This document shows positions 63,281-64,000 of a stretch of DNA of 64,000 nucleotides, one piece after another. The position numbers and the translations under genes are program-made. The stretch spans positions 15,814 to 79,813 of the forward strand of contig DATJUB010000018.1 in assembly GCA_035502775.1 (NCBI GenBank), in the 5' to 3' direction. A model generated the notes under the pieces. The model was not told the origin of the DNA and searched no databases. It saw only the letters and a program-made list of their open reading frames with translations. The stretch is from 67-14 sp035502775 (lineage in GTDB: Bacteria > Actinomycetota > Thermoleophilia > Solirubrobacterales > 70-9). Position 1 is the first letter of the stretch. Every line of letters begins with the position of its first letter.

Positions 63281-63724
63281 TTGAAACGTGTGCTGCTGCT
63301 CCTGGCCCTGCTGATCGCGCTGGGAAGCCCCACCGCCGCCCAGGCTTCCGACGCCCAAGTCTCGATCGCGCATCCGAACAAGCTGTGCGCTCCGGTGATC
63401 CGTGAGTACGCGGTCTGCATCGTCAAGCCCCGTTCGTCGATGATCGGCATCCGTTCGATGTTCTTCGGGGCGCGCTGGAAGCATTGGGGCAAGCGCGCGA
63501 TCGGGTTCGGCAAGGTCAATGAGTCCGCGTCGGCGGGTCAGCCCGGAAGTGGTCTGGCGACGACCAGGGCCAAGATCGTGTTCAAGAAGCTGCGCCGCTG
63601 CCCGAGCGGGATCTGGAAGTACACGTGGCGTTCGGTCTACTACGGCCCCGGCTACCGCGAGAAGCTCTGGCGCGGCGGAGTCGACGTCGACTGCGACCAG
63701 ACCTGGTACCTGGTGGGCCGCTGA
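63281..63724 (+). CDS. Small secreted protein, function unknown
   Basis: The 147 residues begin with a Sec signal peptide (MKRVLLLLALLIALGSPTAA) and a mature Lys/Arg-rich domain with four Cys (about 36, 46, 107 and 137), likely two disulfides. The core contains RRCPSGIWKYTWRSVYYGPG. Start is TTG at 63281 with AAAAGGG seven bases upstream. No family recognised. It ends 24 bases before the tRNA-Met gene on the other strand. Confidence 0.7.
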   Translation: MKRVLLLLALLIALGSPTAAQASDAQVSIAHPNKLCAPVIREYAVCIVKPRSSMIGIRSMFFGARWKHWGKRAIGFGKVNESASAGQPGSGLATTRAKIVFKKLRRCPSGIWKYTWRSVYYGPGYREKLWRGGVDVDCDQTWYLVGR

Positions 63725-63747
63725 CCTTCGCTCTGGACCGATGGCGA

Positions 63748-63821
63748 TGGGCCAGGTAGGACTCGAACCTACGACCCGCGGATTATGAGTCCGATGCTCT
63801 AACCAACTGAGCTACTGGCCC
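63748..63821 (-). tRNA. tRNA-Met (anticodon CAT, elongator type)
   Basis: On the minus strand acceptor GGGCCAG pairs with CTGGCCC, D-arm GCTC/GAGC, anticodon arm TCGGA-CTCATAA-TCCGC gives anticodon CAT, and T-arm GTAGG-TTCGAGT-CCTAC. U27-C43 is the only unpaired stem position. Discriminator A73, no encoded CCA. It lacks the initiator's C1-A72 mismatch, so it is an elongator methionine tRNA or a lysidine-modified isoleucine tRNA. Confidence 0.92.
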
Positions 63822-63843
63822 GGGTGCCCTTTCGGACCGGGAG

Positions 63844-63849
63844 ATTGTA
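63844..63849 (-). promoter_or_regulatory. Candidate -10 element for tRNA-Met
   Basis: TACAAT on the minus strand lies 22 bases upstream of the tRNA 5' end, giving a plausible start about 15 bases before the mature tRNA. The -35 region is poor (GGGATG-like at about 17 bases). A palindrome begins about 40 bases further upstream. Confidence 0.4.
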
Positions 63850-63889
63850 CGCGCCCAGGCGGCTCCATCCCCGCCCCATCAAACCGAGC

Positions 63890-63936
63890 CTCTGGCAACG
63901 ATTTCTAATGACTGTCATTAGAAATCGTTGCCAGAG
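63890..63936. repeat. Long perfect palindrome, copy 2 (22-bp arms, CTG centre)
   Basis: Left arm 63890-63911 (CTCTGGCAACGATTTCTAAT then GA) and right arm 63915-63936 are exact reverse complements around CTG. The 43-bp core differs from copy 1 only by a paired C-G to T-A change in the arms and A to G in the centre, so pairing has been preserved by compensation. It lies in the intergenic region upstream of tRNA-Met. Confidence 0.9.
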
Positions 63937-63972
63937 CTTCCTTTGGTTTCGGAGCTGCGGTTGGTGGAGACG

Positions 63973-63998
63973 TTTTTCGGCCTTATCGGCCGGAAAAA
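63973..63998. other. Hairpin at the window end
   Basis: TTTTTCGGCC and GGCCGGAAAAA form a stem (CGGCC with GGCCG, one bulged G, then five A-T pairs) around TTATC. Neither strand has a T-run beyond the stem, so it is not a standard intrinsic terminator. Its gene context lies outside the window. Confidence 0.4.
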
Positions 63999-64000
63999 GT

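Noticed and set aside
63748..63821. Initiator tRNA-Met
   Set aside because: Position 1-72 is paired G-C, unlike the mismatch of bacterial initiators.
63973..63998. Bidirectional terminator at the window end
   Set aside because: The A and T runs form the base of the stem and do not trail it, so the usual geometry is missing.

Overview
The window reads as a GC-rich actinobacterial chromosome segment, most likely class Thermoleophilia (Solirubrobacterales-like). The evidence is high GC in nearly every gene, an actinobacterial-type integration host factor (mihF) upstream of gmk-rpoZ-coaBC, a PyrR-led pyrimidine operon, tRNA genes without encoded CCA, and frequent TTG/GTG starts in tightly overlapping operons. 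The taxonomic call is inference. No prophage, insertion sequence, transposase or CRISPR array was seen.

Layout. 1-7900 (minus): translation/ribosome-maturation operon rimP-nusA-infB-rbfA-nrnA-truB-ribF-rpsO-peroxiredoxin, preceded by a promoter and a strong intrinsic terminator inside the leader. 8158-19979 (minus): pyrR-pyrB-pyrC-carA-carB-pyrK-pyrD, then mihF-gmk-rpoZ-coaBC-dtd, with a PyrR-binding hairpin over the pyrR ribosome binding site. 20059-31759: RNase Z, an unknown two-gene cassette, tRNA-Arg, an SGNH hydrolase lipoprotein, a Cys-repeat secreted protein, an ECF sigma factor with fused zinc-finger/membrane segment, an SRAP protein, a delta-60 repeat protein, and a minus-strand operon (threonine-synthase-like enzyme, MoaD/ThiS protein, rfbF-like cytidylyltransferase, rfbG-like dehydratase) controlled by a clear SAM-I riboswitch.

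32171-37395 (plus): CorA, HIT hydrolase, phosphohexomutase, MBL hydrolase, diacylglycerol-kinase-like protein, MTH1187 protein. 37379-48880 (minus): HD-GYP response regulator, hybrid histidine kinase, RelA/SpoT, RecJ, small membrane protein, fused SecDF, zinc-ribbon/PAS protein. 49020-50373: BASS transporter and seven tandem 32-bp repeats. 50374-56385 (minus): ruvB-ruvA-ruvC, yebC, pdxT, pdxS and an RpiR regulator. 56787-61374 (minus): a copper-handling cluster (two YcnI proteins, a CopC-CopD fusion, an exported His-rich protein, two related small membrane proteins). The right end holds a DsbA-like protein, a ferritin-like protein, a small secreted protein and tRNA-Met.

Points most worth following: the SAM-I riboswitch over a thrC-like/MoaD-like pair; two copies of a long perfect palindrome with compensatory changes at 31987-32035 and 63890-63936; a probable CTG start for rfbF (and possibly relA) overlapping the upstream stop as CTGA; the nusA-operon leader attenuator and the zinc-binding tail of NusA; and the copper cluster in which four exported proteins are all predicted to mature with an N-terminal histidine.
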